Source of the DNA: Verrucomicrobiota bacterium
Lineage (GTDB): Bacteria; Verrucomicrobiota; Verrucomicrobiia; Methylacidiphilales; JBCCWR01
Assembly (NCBI GenBank): GCA_039192515.1
Contig: JBCCXA010000002.1
Span: 1-64,000, forward strand
Direction of reading: 5' to 3'
DNA length: 64,000 nt
Positions 35,686 through 46,641 of this stretch are shown here, one piece after another. Every line of letters starts with the position of its first letter. Positions within the stretch are counted from its first letter, which is position 1. The position numbers and the translations under genes were made by a program. Below the pieces are notes generated by a model. That model saw nothing but the letters and a program-made list of their open reading frames with translations. It was not told the DNA's origin and did no database searches.

Positions 35686-35777
35686 TTTAGTAGAGCTTTC
35701 TTCTGTCAGTTTTGGTCTAATATAAGACAATAGTATTTTATGGGATCAGTCTTAGTGCCTATGGGATTATGTAATAG

Positions 35778-36767
35778 ATGTTGAACGAGATGCCTAACAG
35801 CTTGAGCCACAAAGAAAAGGGAGTCGACGAAGATGTATTCCGAGGTAATACCTCTGGGAGAATCCATGTTTCTTGGGGCCAAGATGTTTTGCAGGTCTTT
35901 AAGTCCCTATTTTGCTATTCGGGTTTAAGGAATGTTCTATTCATGGTTGCGCTTTGCCTTCTTTCTCTAGAGTTATCTGCAGCTGAGATGATAGGAAAGG
36001 AATTTAATCTTGGCTCCGCGTCTCCTACGGAAGTAGAAAGAGCAGTGAAACCTCTTTTATCAGAAAATGGGAAGTTGTTGATCTTGCCTGGAAGAGGGAA
36101 GGTTTTTGTTCAGGACGACAGCCAGGAGACTCTCGATTTTGTGACGAAGGTTATGCAAAGCCTAACTGCTCCTAAGCCCAATATCCGTGTAGAGATTGGC
36201 TTTCAAGAGATGAATAAAGCGAGTAGTTTTGGGGTTAGCCAAGGCAAGCAAGGTGTCTCGGTAGAAAATGGGAAAATTAGGATCAAGCCTATTGAAAATA
36301 ATCCCTTTGGCGGAGGTGTGTCTATTGGATCGAAAAGCACTACGCAGTCTCGCTTTTCCAAACAATTTCTAGTGGTAAGAAGTGGTAGTGAAGCTGCGTT
36401 GAGGGTAGGTAAGGATGTGCCTTTCGTTGACAGCTTTTTTCATTATGCCTATGTCAATGGCTATCAATTTCAAAAAACTCGTTGGGAGTTTATTGGCACC
36501 TATCTTCGAGTGCGTCCAATTGCTCTAGCCAATGGGTTAATCGACGTTCAGGTAACTCCGGAGATTTCAGCTTTGATTAATGGACGTCATCAAACTATCC
36601 AGTATAGAACACTTACTACAAGCGTTATAGTTAGCCCTGGTAGAGAGGTAACCCTCGGTGGTTTTGAAAAGGCGTCTAGTCAGTTTAATACATCTTTTTT
36701 AAGAGCTTTAGCTAAAGGCTCGGGCTCGGGATCTGGGGGATTTAAACTAAAAGCTATGTTGCAGTAG
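35778..36767 (+). CDS. short secretin-like protein
   Basis: A 329-residue exported protein with secretin features. After a hydrophobic segment at about 50-70 comes an N-domain (KPLLSENGKLLILPGRGKVFVQDDSQETLDFVTKVMQS, residues about 90-130), then a partial secretin core: IRVEIGFQEM, SEAALRVGKDVPF, YLRVRPIALANGLIDVQVTPE and TTSVIVSPGREVTLGGF. The usual secretin end (PxLGDIPxLGxLF) is missing and replaced by a Gly/Ser-rich tail. The long N-terminus suggests translation may begin at the internal ATG at 35943. It lies 93 bp after the permease gene and may belong to the same export function. Confidence 0.7.
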   Translation: MLNEMPNSLSHKEKGVDEDVFRGNTSGRIHVSWGQDVLQVFKSLFCYSGLRNVLFMVALCLLSLELSAAEMIGKEFNLGSASPTEVERAVKPLLSENGKLLILPGRGKVFVQDDSQETLDFVTKVMQSLTAPKPNIRVEIGFQEMNKASSFGVSQGKQGVSVENGKIRIKPIENNPFGGGVSIGSKSTTQSRFSKQFLVVRSGSEAALRVGKDVPFVDSFFHYAYVNGYQFQKTRWEFIGTYLRVRPIALANGLIDVQVTPEISALINGRHQTIQYRTLTTSVIVSPGREVTLGGFEKASSQFNTSFLRALAKGSGSGSGGFKLKAMLQ

Positions 36768-36957
36768 ATTGCTTTAAAAAAGGGGAATTCCTGGCCTTTT
36801 TGCCAATTTGAAATGCTTGCAGGAACTCTTCGGTGTTCTCTGCTTCTTTATTGATATCTATAATTGGTAGGCCTCCAGAAGAATGTTGTTCTAGATATTG
36901 TTTTTCCGGACTGCTCAGATGGTCTTCCTAGGATTGATAGGCCTTATCAAGCTGATA

Positions 36958-37763
36958 TTAGTAGGTAGCGATCCATCGGTCTGCTGTGTACAACGCGATG
37001 GCTAAGAGGCGAGTGCGTTCACTTTCATCGACTTGGAAAGGACACCCATGGTTAAGAATAGCGATTGAGGCACGTTTTGACAGGTCCCATTTCCAACTCA
37101 AAACGTATCCAACATCCATATGTGTTGTTCTAAAGATCTGCTTTTCTGCTGCTAGGCGTGATTGTCCCATATCTAGCAAGTAGTCAACTTGATTGTATTC
37201 TTCGGGAAAACATTCTTTCAAAATAAGTTGGCCAACATCGTGTATAAGGCCAACTAAATTTTCGGTTCCTGTAATATCGGAAACGGATGCGCATATTTTT
37301 TCTGTAAGTCTGCCAGCAAGTAAAGAGTCGAACCAAAAACTTCTCCAATCTATATTTGCATGGAATTTTTCAAAAGCATGGGTCATCGATGCTGCAGAGA
37401 AAATACGTCGGATCTCTCTGAGACCAACACGTTGAAGAGCCTGATCTATACTGGATATTTCAAATGATCCGCGGTACAATACTAATTCTGCTAGGTTTAA
37501 TAGTTAATTCGCTAAACCAGGATCTATTGAAACATTGGGCCCAACTCATCAATAGTAATGCCAGGATCTAAAAGTGTTTGCTGGATTCTCTCACGCGCAA
37601 ACGGAGATGCCGGGATCTTGGCATTGCCCATCAGCATCTTACTGAGATTTGTTAGAAGTTGTTCGTCTTCCTCCCTAACTGGACCTGGCATCAAATCGTT
37701 AAGCACTTTAGCCTGTGGAAAGGGAAGAACTATTTTTTCGGTCCTATGTCTACCGTATTTCAT
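36958..37763 (-). pseudogene. decayed HDOD-domain gene
   Basis: Two pieces of one HDOD signalling protein. The upstream piece (37524-37763) has IPASPFARERIQQTLLDPGI, the start of an HDOD domain. The downstream piece (36958-37479) continues with SSIDQALQRVGLREIRRIF, NLVGLIHDVGQLIL and ILNHG. Between them the matching residues IDPGLAN and LLNLAELVLYRG are readable, but only after a one-base shift near 37530, and they are divided by an in-frame TAA at 37504-37506. The reading also continues beyond 36958 past at least two more stops to about 36754, overlapping the end of the secretin-like gene. At least one frameshift and several stops make loss of function likely. Confidence 0.75.
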
Positions 37764-37884
37764 AATGATTATTCTGCTTGATTAAGTTTCCTTAATTCAA
37801 TTGCATAAGCATATAGCGCCCACATTTAGGACATGTCGGTATGGAATGAAATTAAATTAAGCCTATTGTTTGATATCCAGTTGT

Positions 37885-39210
37885 CTACTTTTGAAAATAA
37901 TTAGTAGATAATTTTACGACAACTGGAGCTAGCAGTACGAGTGCAAGCAGATTTGGTACAGCCATCAGGGCGTTGAGTGTATCCGATATTAGCCAAGCTA
38001 AGTCCAACTGCATGGTTGCTCCTATGGGTATGGCGACAACCCATAGCAAACGAAATAGTATGTTGAGCTTAGTTCCAAACAAGTAGGTGAAACATTTCTC
38101 CCCGTAATAGCTCCAGCCCAAAATAGTAGTGAAGGCAAAAATGGCTAAGCCGATGCTAACGGTGAATTTACCTAACTCAGGAAAGGCGCTTTGGAAGGCT
38201 GCGGAGGATAAGCTGGCACCGGTTTCACCATTGTTCCACAAGCCAGAAGTAACAATGACGAGTCCTGTGATGCTGCAGACAAGAATGGTATCGATGAAAG
38301 TGCCAAGCATCGCGATCATTCCCTGACGAACAGGGCTGTCGGTATGAGCGGCGGCGTGAGCAATAGGAGCGCTGCCAAGACCTGCTTCATTTGAGAAAAC
38401 GCCACGTGCAACTCCATGGCGTATAGCTAGCCAAATGGCTGCGCCAAGGAAGCCGCCTCCCGCAGCTTCGAGATTAAAGGCGGAGGTAAATATGAGTTGT
38501 AGGGAGCTAGGAATCCTAGAGGCTTGAAAACATAAGATGATCAGTCCAAGCAAAAGGTAGGATATTGCCATGATGGGGACTAATTTCCCGGCTACTTCTG
38601 AGATCCACTTGATACCGCCAAGGAGAACTAATCCAACTAGTAGCGTAAGGGTAATACCTGTTGCGAGTGGTGTGATGCCAAATGAGGAACTTAGAACATC
38701 TGCTACGGAATTGGCTTGCACGGAGTTGCCAATACCAAAACCAGCGATTGAAGCAAATACAGCAAAAATGCCTCCTAGCCATGCCCACTTTTTGCCCAAA
38801 CCATTTTTGATGTAATACATGGGCCCTCCAGAATAGTTGCCATCCTTGTCGACTTCTCGGTATTCCACTGCAAGAACGGCTTCAGCATACTTGGTGGCCA
38901 TACCTACCAGAGCTGTGCACCACATCCAAAAGAGGGCTCCGGGTCCACCTGCTGCAATAGCTGTGGCAACGCCCGCAATATTACCTGTGCCTATTGTTGC
39001 AGAAAGAGACGTCATCAAAGCATTGAACGGAGAGATATTTCCTTCACCCCTTCCTTTGCGTCCTGACCAAAGTTGTTGGAAACCGTAAAAGAGCTTACGC
39101 AGGGGCAAAAATTGGAGACGAACTGTTAGAAAGAAGCCTGTTCCCAGGATAGCAACAAGCATAATAGGACCCCATACAATGCTGTTGATTTGCTTGAGTA
39201 GCTCGGTCAT
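37885..39210 (-). CDS. alanine/glycine:cation symporter (AGCS family)
   Basis: A 441-residue multi-pass transporter of the AGCS family, which takes up alanine or glycine with Na+ (or H+). It has about eleven membrane helices and the family motifs NALMTSLSATIGTGNIAGVA and GGPGALFWMWCTALVGMATKYAE near the N-terminus, followed by YSGGPMYYIKNGL and GVFSNEAGLGSAPIAHAAAHT. Length is normal. It is convergent in no close pair: the atp operon starts 200 bp away in the opposite direction. Secure family call; substrate by homology. Confidence 0.94.
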   Translation of the reverse strand: MTELLKQINSIVWGPIMLVAILGTGFFLTVRLQFLPLRKLFYGFQQLWSGRKGRGEGNISPFNALMTSLSATIGTGNIAGVATAIAAGGPGALFWMWCTALVGMATKYAEAVLAVEYREVDKDGNYSGGPMYYIKNGLGKKWAWLGGIFAVFASIAGFGIGNSVQANSVADVLSSSFGITPLATGITLTLLVGLVLLGGIKWISEVAGKLVPIMAISYLLLGLIILCFQASRIPSSLQLIFTSAFNLEAAGGGFLGAAIWLAIRHGVARGVFSNEAGLGSAPIAHAAAHTDSPVRQGMIAMLGTFIDTILVCSITGLVIVTSGLWNNGETGASLSSAAFQSAFPELGKFTVSIGLAIFAFTTILGWSYYGEKCFTYLFGTKLNILFRLLWVVAIPIGATMQLDLAWLISDTLNALMAVPNLLALVLLAPVVVKLSTNYFQK

Positions 39211-39409
39211 AGATTATAGCGAACCCTAATCCTTTAGCTGATATCTTGCAATAAAATCTGAATCAAATTACTGTATCCAGTATGACAGGTTTTGCGATTG
39301 CTAACTATTATTAAAATTAATGCCCGTATTCGTAGAGTAACTTTTTTAATGCGAATTAAACTTTTTCTTGCCATATTACTGGGCCTGATTACTTTCGGGC
39401 TTTGAATTT

Positions 39410-40246
39410 ATGGTAATAATTGCAGCACATAGTCTTAAAGCATCTGCACTTGGTCCGTTTGAGTTTTTTACGAATTCAACATTATTCACATTAATCGTAG
39501 TGGGTTTAATGGTATTGTTTGTTAAGCTAGCGTTAAATAAGGTTTCAATTATCCCAACCAGGTTACAGAATTTTGTCGAGTGGGTAATAGAGCTCTTGTA
39601 CGACATGCTCGAAGGTATTGTTGGCAAGCATATGATCAAGAAAGCATTTCCGCTACTATCCACAGTCTTTTTATTTATTTTAGTGGCTAACTGGTCAGCA
39701 CTGGTGCCAGGTGTGGGTACCGTCGGATTTGGAGAAGTCCGAGGCGAGGAATTTCGTATACCAGAGCCTCTATTGCGCCCTTCTAATGCGGACCTTAATA
39801 CGACTCTTTCTATTGCGCTTTTATTCATGGTTGTATGGTTTTGGTGGAGTATACAAGAAGTAGGTTGGGGTGGCTTCCTGAAGCATATCTTTGCACCTAA
39901 AGGCTTGGATGCATTAACTGGTGTTTTGAAACTCTTCCTAACACCTTTGCTAGTTCTAGTATTTCTCGGTGTAGGCTTAATTGAAGTGGTTTCTATCGCC
40001 TTTCGACCGGTGTCCTTATCACTGCGACTGTATGGTAACATATTTGCTGGAGAAAATTTGCTTTGGGGAATGGGAGGTCTTGGGGACACAATAGGGTTAG
40101 AGGGCAATGGAGCTTTTATTGTTTCGATGCTCGGCTCCATGCCATTTTATGGAATGGAACTGTTAATCGGATTGATACAAGCCATGGTATTTATGCTGCT
40201 GTGTGCAGTTTATATCAAGTTATCTACAACTCACGATGAGCATTAA
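39410..40246 (+). CDS. atpB: F1Fo ATP synthase subunit a
   Basis: Subunit a of the Fo motor, which carries the two proton half-channels against the c-ring. The 278-residue product has five to six membrane helices and the essential arginine in VSLSLRLYGNIFAGE, plus the C-terminal GLIQAMVFMLLCAVYIKLS. Start at 39410 gives a short N-terminus. A separate 18-codon hydrophobic frame ends four bases upstream (see findings). It is the first gene of atpBEFHAGDC. No atpI gene precedes it. Confidence 0.96.
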   Translation: MVIIAAHSLKASALGPFEFFTNSTLFTLIVVGLMVLFVKLALNKVSIIPTRLQNFVEWVIELLYDMLEGIVGKHMIKKAFPLLSTVFLFILVANWSALVPGVGTVGFGEVRGEEFRIPEPLLRPSNADLNTTLSIALLFMVVWFWWSIQEVGWGGFLKHIFAPKGLDALTGVLKLFLTPLLVLVFLGVGLIEVVSIAFRPVSLSLRLYGNIFAGENLLWGMGGLGDTIGLEGNGAFIVSMLGSMPFYGMELLIGLIQAMVFMLLCAVYIKLSTTHDEH

Positions 40247-40331
40247 AATTTCAGAAAATTTGGCTATGCGATCATACCAAGAGAGTGAGCATAGTCCGAG
40301 AAAACTAAAATTAAATATAAGGTAGAAAAAA

Positions 40332-40568
40332 ATGACACTAACAAACTTAGTAATGATGGCAGCAGCTGGTGGAGCCGAAGGCATCACAGGCAATATTCAT
40401 GTAGCAGTTGCAGCACTTGGTTCTGCACTTGGTGTAGGATGGGTTGGCTCAAAAGCTGCTGAGGCAGTAGGGCGCAATCCTGGAGCCTTTGGTAATATCC
40501 TAGTCATGGGTATCCTAGGCATGGCTTTAGCAGAAGCGATTGTCTTCTATGCAATCTTCCTTGTTTAA
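40332..40568 (+). CDS. atpE: F1Fo ATP synthase subunit c
   Basis: The 78-residue hairpin subunit of the Fo rotor. Two membrane helices are joined by the polar loop AVGRNPGAFG. The ion-binding carboxylate is E68 in GMALAEAIVFY. The glutamine of helix 1 and the serine after the glutamate that mark Na+-coupled c subunits are absent (AEA rather than AES), so H+ coupling is expected. AAGG at about 40320 precedes the ATG. Confidence 0.95.
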   Translation: MTLTNLVMMAAAGGAEGITGNIHVAVAALGSALGVGWVGSKAAEAVGRNPGAFGNILVMGILGMALAEAIVFYAIFLV

Positions 40569-40629
40569 TCCTTCAAGGTTGAAAACTTTTATCCCCTTGG
40601 GGGAGGGATAAATCCCCCAAAAATTTTTT

Positions 40630-41142
40630 ATGGACCAAGCAATAGAGATTTTTGATACGTTCGGCATTTATCCAGGTCGTTTACTTGGGCAACTATTAAT
40701 ATGGCTCATCTTATTTTTTGTGCTTTATCGTTTTGCCTTTAAGCCAATTCTAGAGGTTCTTGAAAAGCGAAAGAACATGGTTGAAGAGAGTGTAAATAAT
40801 GCTGAGAAGATTAAGGAAGAACTTGCTAATGCAGAGTTGGCAAGCAAAAAGATACTCTCTGAAGCTGGGCAAGAGGCTGCCAAGATTTTAGAGCAGACTA
40901 AAGCTAAGTCCTCTAAAATGGGCGAGAAGAAGATTCAGAAAGCTGTTGAGCAAGCTGAAGAGATTATTGCTAAAGCAAAAGAAGCAGCTGATCAGGATAG
41001 AGAAAAGATGATGGTCGAACTGAAAAAAGAGGTTGGTCATTTGGTGGTGCTAACCACTGAGAAAGTTTTAGATAAAAGTCTCACCCCTTCAGATAAAACT
41101 CGTTTAGAGAAAGATGCTGTTAGCAGTATAGGCAAGAATTAA
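40630..41142 (+). CDS. atpF: F1Fo ATP synthase subunit b
   Basis: The peripheral stalk subunit, 170 residues. One N-terminal membrane helix (about 17-40: LLGQLLIWLILFFVLYRFAF) followed by FKPILEVLEKRKNMVEES and a long, highly charged coiled coil rich in Ala, Glu and Lys, as expected for b dimers. Typical length. Only one b gene is present, so a homodimer is likely. It lies between atpE and atpH. Confidence 0.95.
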   Translation: MDQAIEIFDTFGIYPGRLLGQLLIWLILFFVLYRFAFKPILEVLEKRKNMVEESVNNAEKIKEELANAELASKKILSEAGQEAAKILEQTKAKSSKMGEKKIQKAVEQAEEIIAKAKEAADQDREKMMVELKKEVGHLVVLTTEKVLDKSLTPSDKTRLEKDAVSSIGKN

Positions 41143-41165
41143 TCTGTAAAAGATATACCAGTGTA

Positions 41166-41555
41166 ATGAGGATCAACCGCGAAGCTCGAAATGTTGCAAA
41201 GCGCTTATTTAAGCAATGCTTTATTCGTAAAAACTTGGATGAAAATAGAGTTCAAAAAGTGGTCCGAGCTCTTATAGATGCCAAACCCAGGAATCATCTT
41301 GCCATACTAGAGCGCTTTAGAAAGCTTGTGCAAATTGAGGAAGCTAAGAATAGGGCTTTTGTAGAGAGTGCACGTCCACTAACTTCTGCCAAATCTTATG
41401 TGCAGGAAGAACTAAACAAGCGTTTTGGAAGTAAAATAAGTATTAAGTTTGTTGTTAAACCGGAGTTACTTGGCGGAACACGAATAAGAGTAGGGAGCAA
41501 TGTTTGGGATGGCAGTATTAAGGGACGATTGAATGCAATAAGCGAGGCCATATGA
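41166..41555 (+). CDS. atpH: F1Fo ATP synthase subunit delta (short form)
   Basis: The delta subunit links F1 to the b stalk. The 129-residue product is clearly shorter than the usual 175-185. The C-terminal signature is intact (VKPELLGGTRIRVGSNVWDGSIKGRL), and the N-terminal helical domain begins with REARNVAKRLFKQCF but is compressed. Position between atpF and atpA fixes the identity. Either this lineage uses a reduced delta or the N-terminal domain has lost helices; no frameshift is visible. Confidence 0.9.
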   Translation: MRINREARNVAKRLFKQCFIRKNLDENRVQKVVRALIDAKPRNHLAILERFRKLVQIEEAKNRAFVESARPLTSAKSYVQEELNKRFGSKISIKFVVKPELLGGTRIRVGSNVWDGSIKGRLNAISEAI

Positions 41556-41607
41556 TACTCAGGCAAATAAGATTTTATAAAATAATACGACAGGAAAAGA
41601 AATAGAT

Positions 41608-43140
41608 ATGAGCACGTTACTAGAAGATATAGAAAAGCAAATAGGCCAGGCAAAAGCCTCAGTTACCAAGACAAATGTCGGAACAGTTAGAGAGGTTACG
41701 GACGGAGTTGCTAAGATTGAAGGACTAAGTGGGGTTGCCTATAACGAAATGATTCAATTTCCAAATGGGACTTACGGATTAGCCCTAAACCTAGAAGAGA
41801 CGGAGGTAGGTGCCATTGTCCTAGGTGACTATCAGGATATCAAAGAGGGAGACGAAGTCAAAACAACGGGTAAGCTTCTACAGATTCCTGTCGGTAAAGA
41901 ATTGTTAGGCCGGGTAGTTGATCCTCTTGGTGCACCTATTGATGGCAAGCCTGCTATCAAATCTAAAGAGAACTATCCTCTTGAGAAAGTTGCGCCTGGA
42001 ATTATCAAGAGGCAGTCGGTTTCACAGCCTGTGCAAACGGGTATCATGGCTGTGGATGCGATGATTCCTATCGGGCGTGGTCAGCGTGAGCTCATCATTG
42101 GTGACCGTGCTACCGGTAAAACAACTGTCGCCATAGATACCATTATCAATCAAGCTAAATTGAATGCTGAAGGCGAGAGATCCAAGAGTAAGAGCTTCCG
42201 CCCGCTTTATTCTATTTATGTCGTAATAGGTCAGAAGCGTGCAAATCTTGCTCGCATTCTGGGAGTTTTAGAAGAAACGGGTGCTCTAAAATACACGATT
42301 GTTGTTGCTGCTACCGCATCTGATTCTGCAACAGCACAGTACTTGGCCCCGTTTGCAGGTTGTGCCATGGGGGAATGGTTTATGGATAACGGGATGGATG
42401 CCTTGATAGTGTATGATGATCTATCTAAGCATGCGGCTGCTTATCGACAAATGTCACTAGTTTTAAAACGACCTTCAGGTCGTGAAGCTTATCCTGGTGA
42501 TGTTTTCTACTTACATTCTCGCTTGTTGGAGCGCTCGGCCCGTCTCAGTGAAAAAGCTGGGAATGGTTCCCTAACCGCATTGCCTATCATTGAGACTCAG
42601 GCAGGTGACGTATCCGCCTATATTCCTACAAATGTTATCTCCATTACGGATGGACAGATTTATCTTGAAAGTGATCTTTTTTATCAAGGTATTCGCCCGG
42701 CGATCAACGTGGGCCTTTCAGTTTCTCGGGTTGGATCAGCAGCTCAAATTAAAGCAACCAAGCAGGTAGCTGGTAAAGTTAAGCTAGAGCTTGCTCAGTA
42801 TCGAGAATTACAAGCTTTCGCTCAATTCGCATCAGACCTTGATGCAGCGACTAAGGCTCGACTAGATCGCGGTGCTCGCATTGTAGAAGTTTTCAAGCAG
42901 CCGCAATATGATCCAATCCCAGTAGAAGTTCAAGTGGCTGTGATGTGGAGTGTTCAAAATGGTTATTTTGACGATGTTGAAGTGGATAAAGTCAAAGATT
43001 TCCAAGTCAAATTGATGGATTACTTTAAAGATATGAAGAGCGATATTCTTAAGTCTGTTAAGAAAGAGCAAAAGCTAACGGATGATATTCAAGCTTCATT
43101 GAAGTCTGCGGTGGAAGAATTTAAAAAAACCAATTCATAA
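41608..43140 (+). CDS. atpA: F1Fo ATP synthase subunit alpha
   Basis: The non-catalytic nucleotide-binding subunit of F1, 510 residues. The P-loop GDRATGKT lies at 165-172, and the [18 protein letters not shown] segment near 363 carries the arginine finger region. A short insertion rich in Lys and Ser follows the P-loop helix ([11 protein letters not shown]). Length is normal. It is in the middle of the atp operon. Secure. Confidence 0.98.
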   Translation: MSTLLEDIEKQIGQAKASVTKTNVGTVREVTDGVAKIEGLSGVAYNEMIQFPNGTYGLALNLEETEVGAIVLGDYQDIKEGDEVKTTGKLLQIPVGKELLGRVVDPLGAPIDGKPAIKSKENYPLEKVAPGIIKRQSVSQPVQTGIMAVDAMIPIGRGQRELIIGDRATGKTTVAIDTIINQAKLNAEGERSKSKSFRPLYSIYVVIGQKRANLARILGVLEETGALKYTIVVAATASDSATAQYLAPFAGCAMGEWFMDNGMDALIVYDDLSKHAAAYRQMSLVLKRPSGREAYPGDVFYLHSRLLERSARLSEKAGNGSLTALPIIETQAGDVSAYIPTNVISITDGQIYLESDLFYQGIRPAINVGLSVSRVGSAAQIKATKQVAGKVKLELAQYRELQAFAQFASDLDAATKARLDRGARIVEVFKQPQYDPIPVEVQVAVMWSVQNGYFDDVEVDKVKDFQVKLMDYFKDMKSDILKSVKKEQKLTDDIQASLKSAVEEFKKTNS

Positions 43141-43146
43141 GTAACC

Positions 43147-44025
43147 ATGCCTAGCACACGCGATATTCGCCGGCGTATTAAGTCGGTCAAAAACACTGCC
43201 AAGATCACAAAGGCTATGCAGATGGTGGCAGCTTCTAAGATGAGTAAAGCCCAACAGGCAGCTCAAGAAGGTAGTGCATTTGCGGTTCGCTTTAATCACC
43301 TAATGCGGTCTCTTTCCGAAGAGCATGCAGAGGGTATTGAACATCCATTTTTCGAGAAGCTTGGCAAAGGCGTTCCTTGTTACTTGGTCATCAGCACAGA
43401 TAAAGGGCTATGCGGTGGACTAAACACGAATCTCTTTAGGTTATTGAATGATTTACCCAAGGATGCCGCATTCGTTAGTGTTGGTAAACGAGGTAGACAA
43501 TATGTTACTCGAGCTGGGTTCAACTTGCTAGCGGATTTTCCTTTAGCTGATAAATTTAGTTTTACTGAGAGTAAGCAAATTTCAAAATTCTTAATTGAAA
43601 AGTTCGAGACTCAGGAGATTAGCTCAGTTACAGTCGTCTACTCACGTTTCAAAAACACTCTTGTGCAAGTTCCCTCGGAATTGAAACTTCTTCCCATGCA
43701 GGAGCTGAGTCTCCTATCAGAGGTTGCAGGCGAAGACGCTAAGCCCCTCGAAATCGAGGAGCAAGTCCAGGAATATATTTTTGAGCCTTCGCCACAGGTA
43801 GTGTTTGCGGAGATGCTTCCGTATTATGTCCATTATCAGATTTACCAAACTTTTTTAAACGCAAAAGCGGCTGAGCATAGTGCACGGATGGTAGCTATGA
43901 AAAATGCTACTGAGAACGCCAAGCAATTAGTGAAGGATTTAACACTCGAATATAACAAGGCTAGACAAGCCGCAATTACAAATGAATTGTTAGAAATTAC
44001 CTCTGCGCAAATGGCTCTGGGCTAG
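43147..44025 (+). CDS. atpG: F1Fo ATP synthase subunit gamma
   Basis: The central rotor shaft of F1, 292 residues. The N-terminal helix STRDIRRRIKSVKNTAKITKAMQMVAASKM and the C-terminal helix MKNATENAKQLVKDLTLEYNKARQAAITNELLEI are both conserved, as is STDKGLCGGLN. It starts six bases after the alpha stop. Normal length and order. Confidence 0.97.
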   Translation: MPSTRDIRRRIKSVKNTAKITKAMQMVAASKMSKAQQAAQEGSAFAVRFNHLMRSLSEEHAEGIEHPFFEKLGKGVPCYLVISTDKGLCGGLNTNLFRLLNDLPKDAAFVSVGKRGRQYVTRAGFNLLADFPLADKFSFTESKQISKFLIEKFETQEISSVTVVYSRFKNTLVQVPSELKLLPMQELSLLSEVAGEDAKPLEIEEQVQEYIFEPSPQVVFAEMLPYYVHYQIYQTFLNAKAAEHSARMVAMKNATENAKQLVKDLTLEYNKARQAAITNELLEITSAQMALG

Positions 44026-44057
44026 GTGATTCATAACTTAGGTATATATACCATTAG

Positions 44058-45539
<1,482 letters not shown>

Positions 45540-45552
45540 TTGAAAATACATC

Positions 45553-45963
45553 ATGGCAGAACTTAAGTTAGAGATTATTACACCTGAAAAAGTAGCCTAT
45601 TCAGATACTGTCCAATCAGTTGTCTTGCCTGGCACTGAAGGGGAAATGGGGGCTTTGGCTAATCACGTCCCCATGGTTACTATGCTTTCTCCTGGTGACT
45701 TACAAGTTTCAAAAGATGGTAAAATAGTTGACCTAGCAGTTGGGGAAGGATTCGTTGAGGTCACAGCTCATCATGTAACAGTTTTAACAGATATGGCCTT
45801 GGAAGCTTCTGAAATTGATGAGGACCAAGCACAGAAGGCGATTGAGCGCGCCCAAGAGGCACTAAAGAATGAGCCTGCGGATTCAGATGAAGCTAAGATG
45901 CTCATGGCAACTGTCCAAAGAAGCATGGCTCAGCTTAACGTCAAGAAGCGCTGGAGAAAATAG
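45553..45963 (+). CDS. atpC: F1Fo ATP synthase subunit epsilon
   Basis: The epsilon subunit, 136 residues, which couples the rotor to the c-ring and can inhibit ATP hydrolysis. N-terminal beta-sandwich (ELKLEIITPEKVAYSDTVQSVVLPG, GEMGALANHVPMVTML) followed by a helical C-terminal domain (DEDQAQKAIERAQEALKN). Last gene of the operon. No clear terminator seen beyond it before the convergent cupin gene. Confidence 0.96.
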   Translation: MAELKLEIITPEKVAYSDTVQSVVLPGTEGEMGALANHVPMVTMLSPGDLQVSKDGKIVDLAVGEGFVEVTAHHVTVLTDMALEASEIDEDQAQKAIERAQEALKNEPADSDEAKMLMATVQRSMAQLNVKKRWRK

Positions 45964-46105
45964 ATCTTAGGTTGCAAAGAGAAAGAATTTAGACGGTATC
46001 CTACCCTTAATTTTTGTCTTTTCTAGGAGACGCAGAAGGTGCGAAGTTTTTTGGAGTCAATTTCCTGTAGAAAATCACTCAGTGGTTTATCAAGTCTTAT
46101 TTTAA

Positions 46106-46561
46106 TTACTCAGGCCATTCAGGCGGTTCTGTTGAAGGCAGTCCATCCTCAATAGTCCATTGTTCTAAGGAGCCCTCTTTGCATTGGATAACCAGATGAA
46201 CTAAGTTATCTTTTCCCGTGTTTCTCCAGCAGCGCATGGCAGATGGAGAAATGCGAACGGCTGATCCTGCAGAAACATCTATGATTTCATTGTCTACTAG
46301 CATTTGGCCTTCGCCAGATATAAATATATAGAGTTCTTCGTTTTGCTTGTGGGCATGCATAAAGGGTATGCTTGCTCCAGGTGGTAATAAGTTAAAAGAA
46401 ATTTCCATACCAGTTAGTCCTAGGTGTTCTTTGAGCCATAATTTTCCTGGGATCTTTCCAGCTATCGGGAGCTCAACTGTATAGTTAATCCAGCTGTCTG
46501 GGTGACCTGCATGAATGGCAGTTGCTTTATTATGTTTTTTTATGTCGGATAGATTGCTCAT
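46106..46561 (-). CDS. cupin-domain protein
   Basis: A 151-residue single-domain cupin. The two motifs are visible: the first around PFMHAHKQNEELYIFISGEG (His, His, Glu as metal ligands) and the second around ISPSAMRCWRNTGKDNLVHLVIQ, where the usual histidine is weak. A metal-binding beta-barrel of unknown activity (dioxygenase, isomerase or sensor). It lies downstream of the broken tetR gene on the same strand. Convergent with atpC. Confidence 0.82.
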   Translation of the reverse strand: MSNLSDIKKHNKATAIHAGHPDSWINYTVELPIAGKIPGKLWLKEHLGLTGMEISFNLLPPGASIPFMHAHKQNEELYIFISGEGQMLVDNEIIDVSAGSAVRISPSAMRCWRNTGKDNLVHLVIQCKEGSLEQWTIEDGLPSTEPPEWPE

Positions 46562-46641
46562 ATTTTGTTATTTATTTGATATATCTTGTGGGGTACATTT
46601 CTTAGTGACATTAAAGATTTAGGTATCTCATACAATAGCTA

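Noticed and set aside
39376-40140. 254-codon minus-strand frame overlapping atpB
   Set aside because: It is the complement of the highly conserved atpB gene, is rich in Pro, Ser and Thr without any domain, and has no ribosome binding site.
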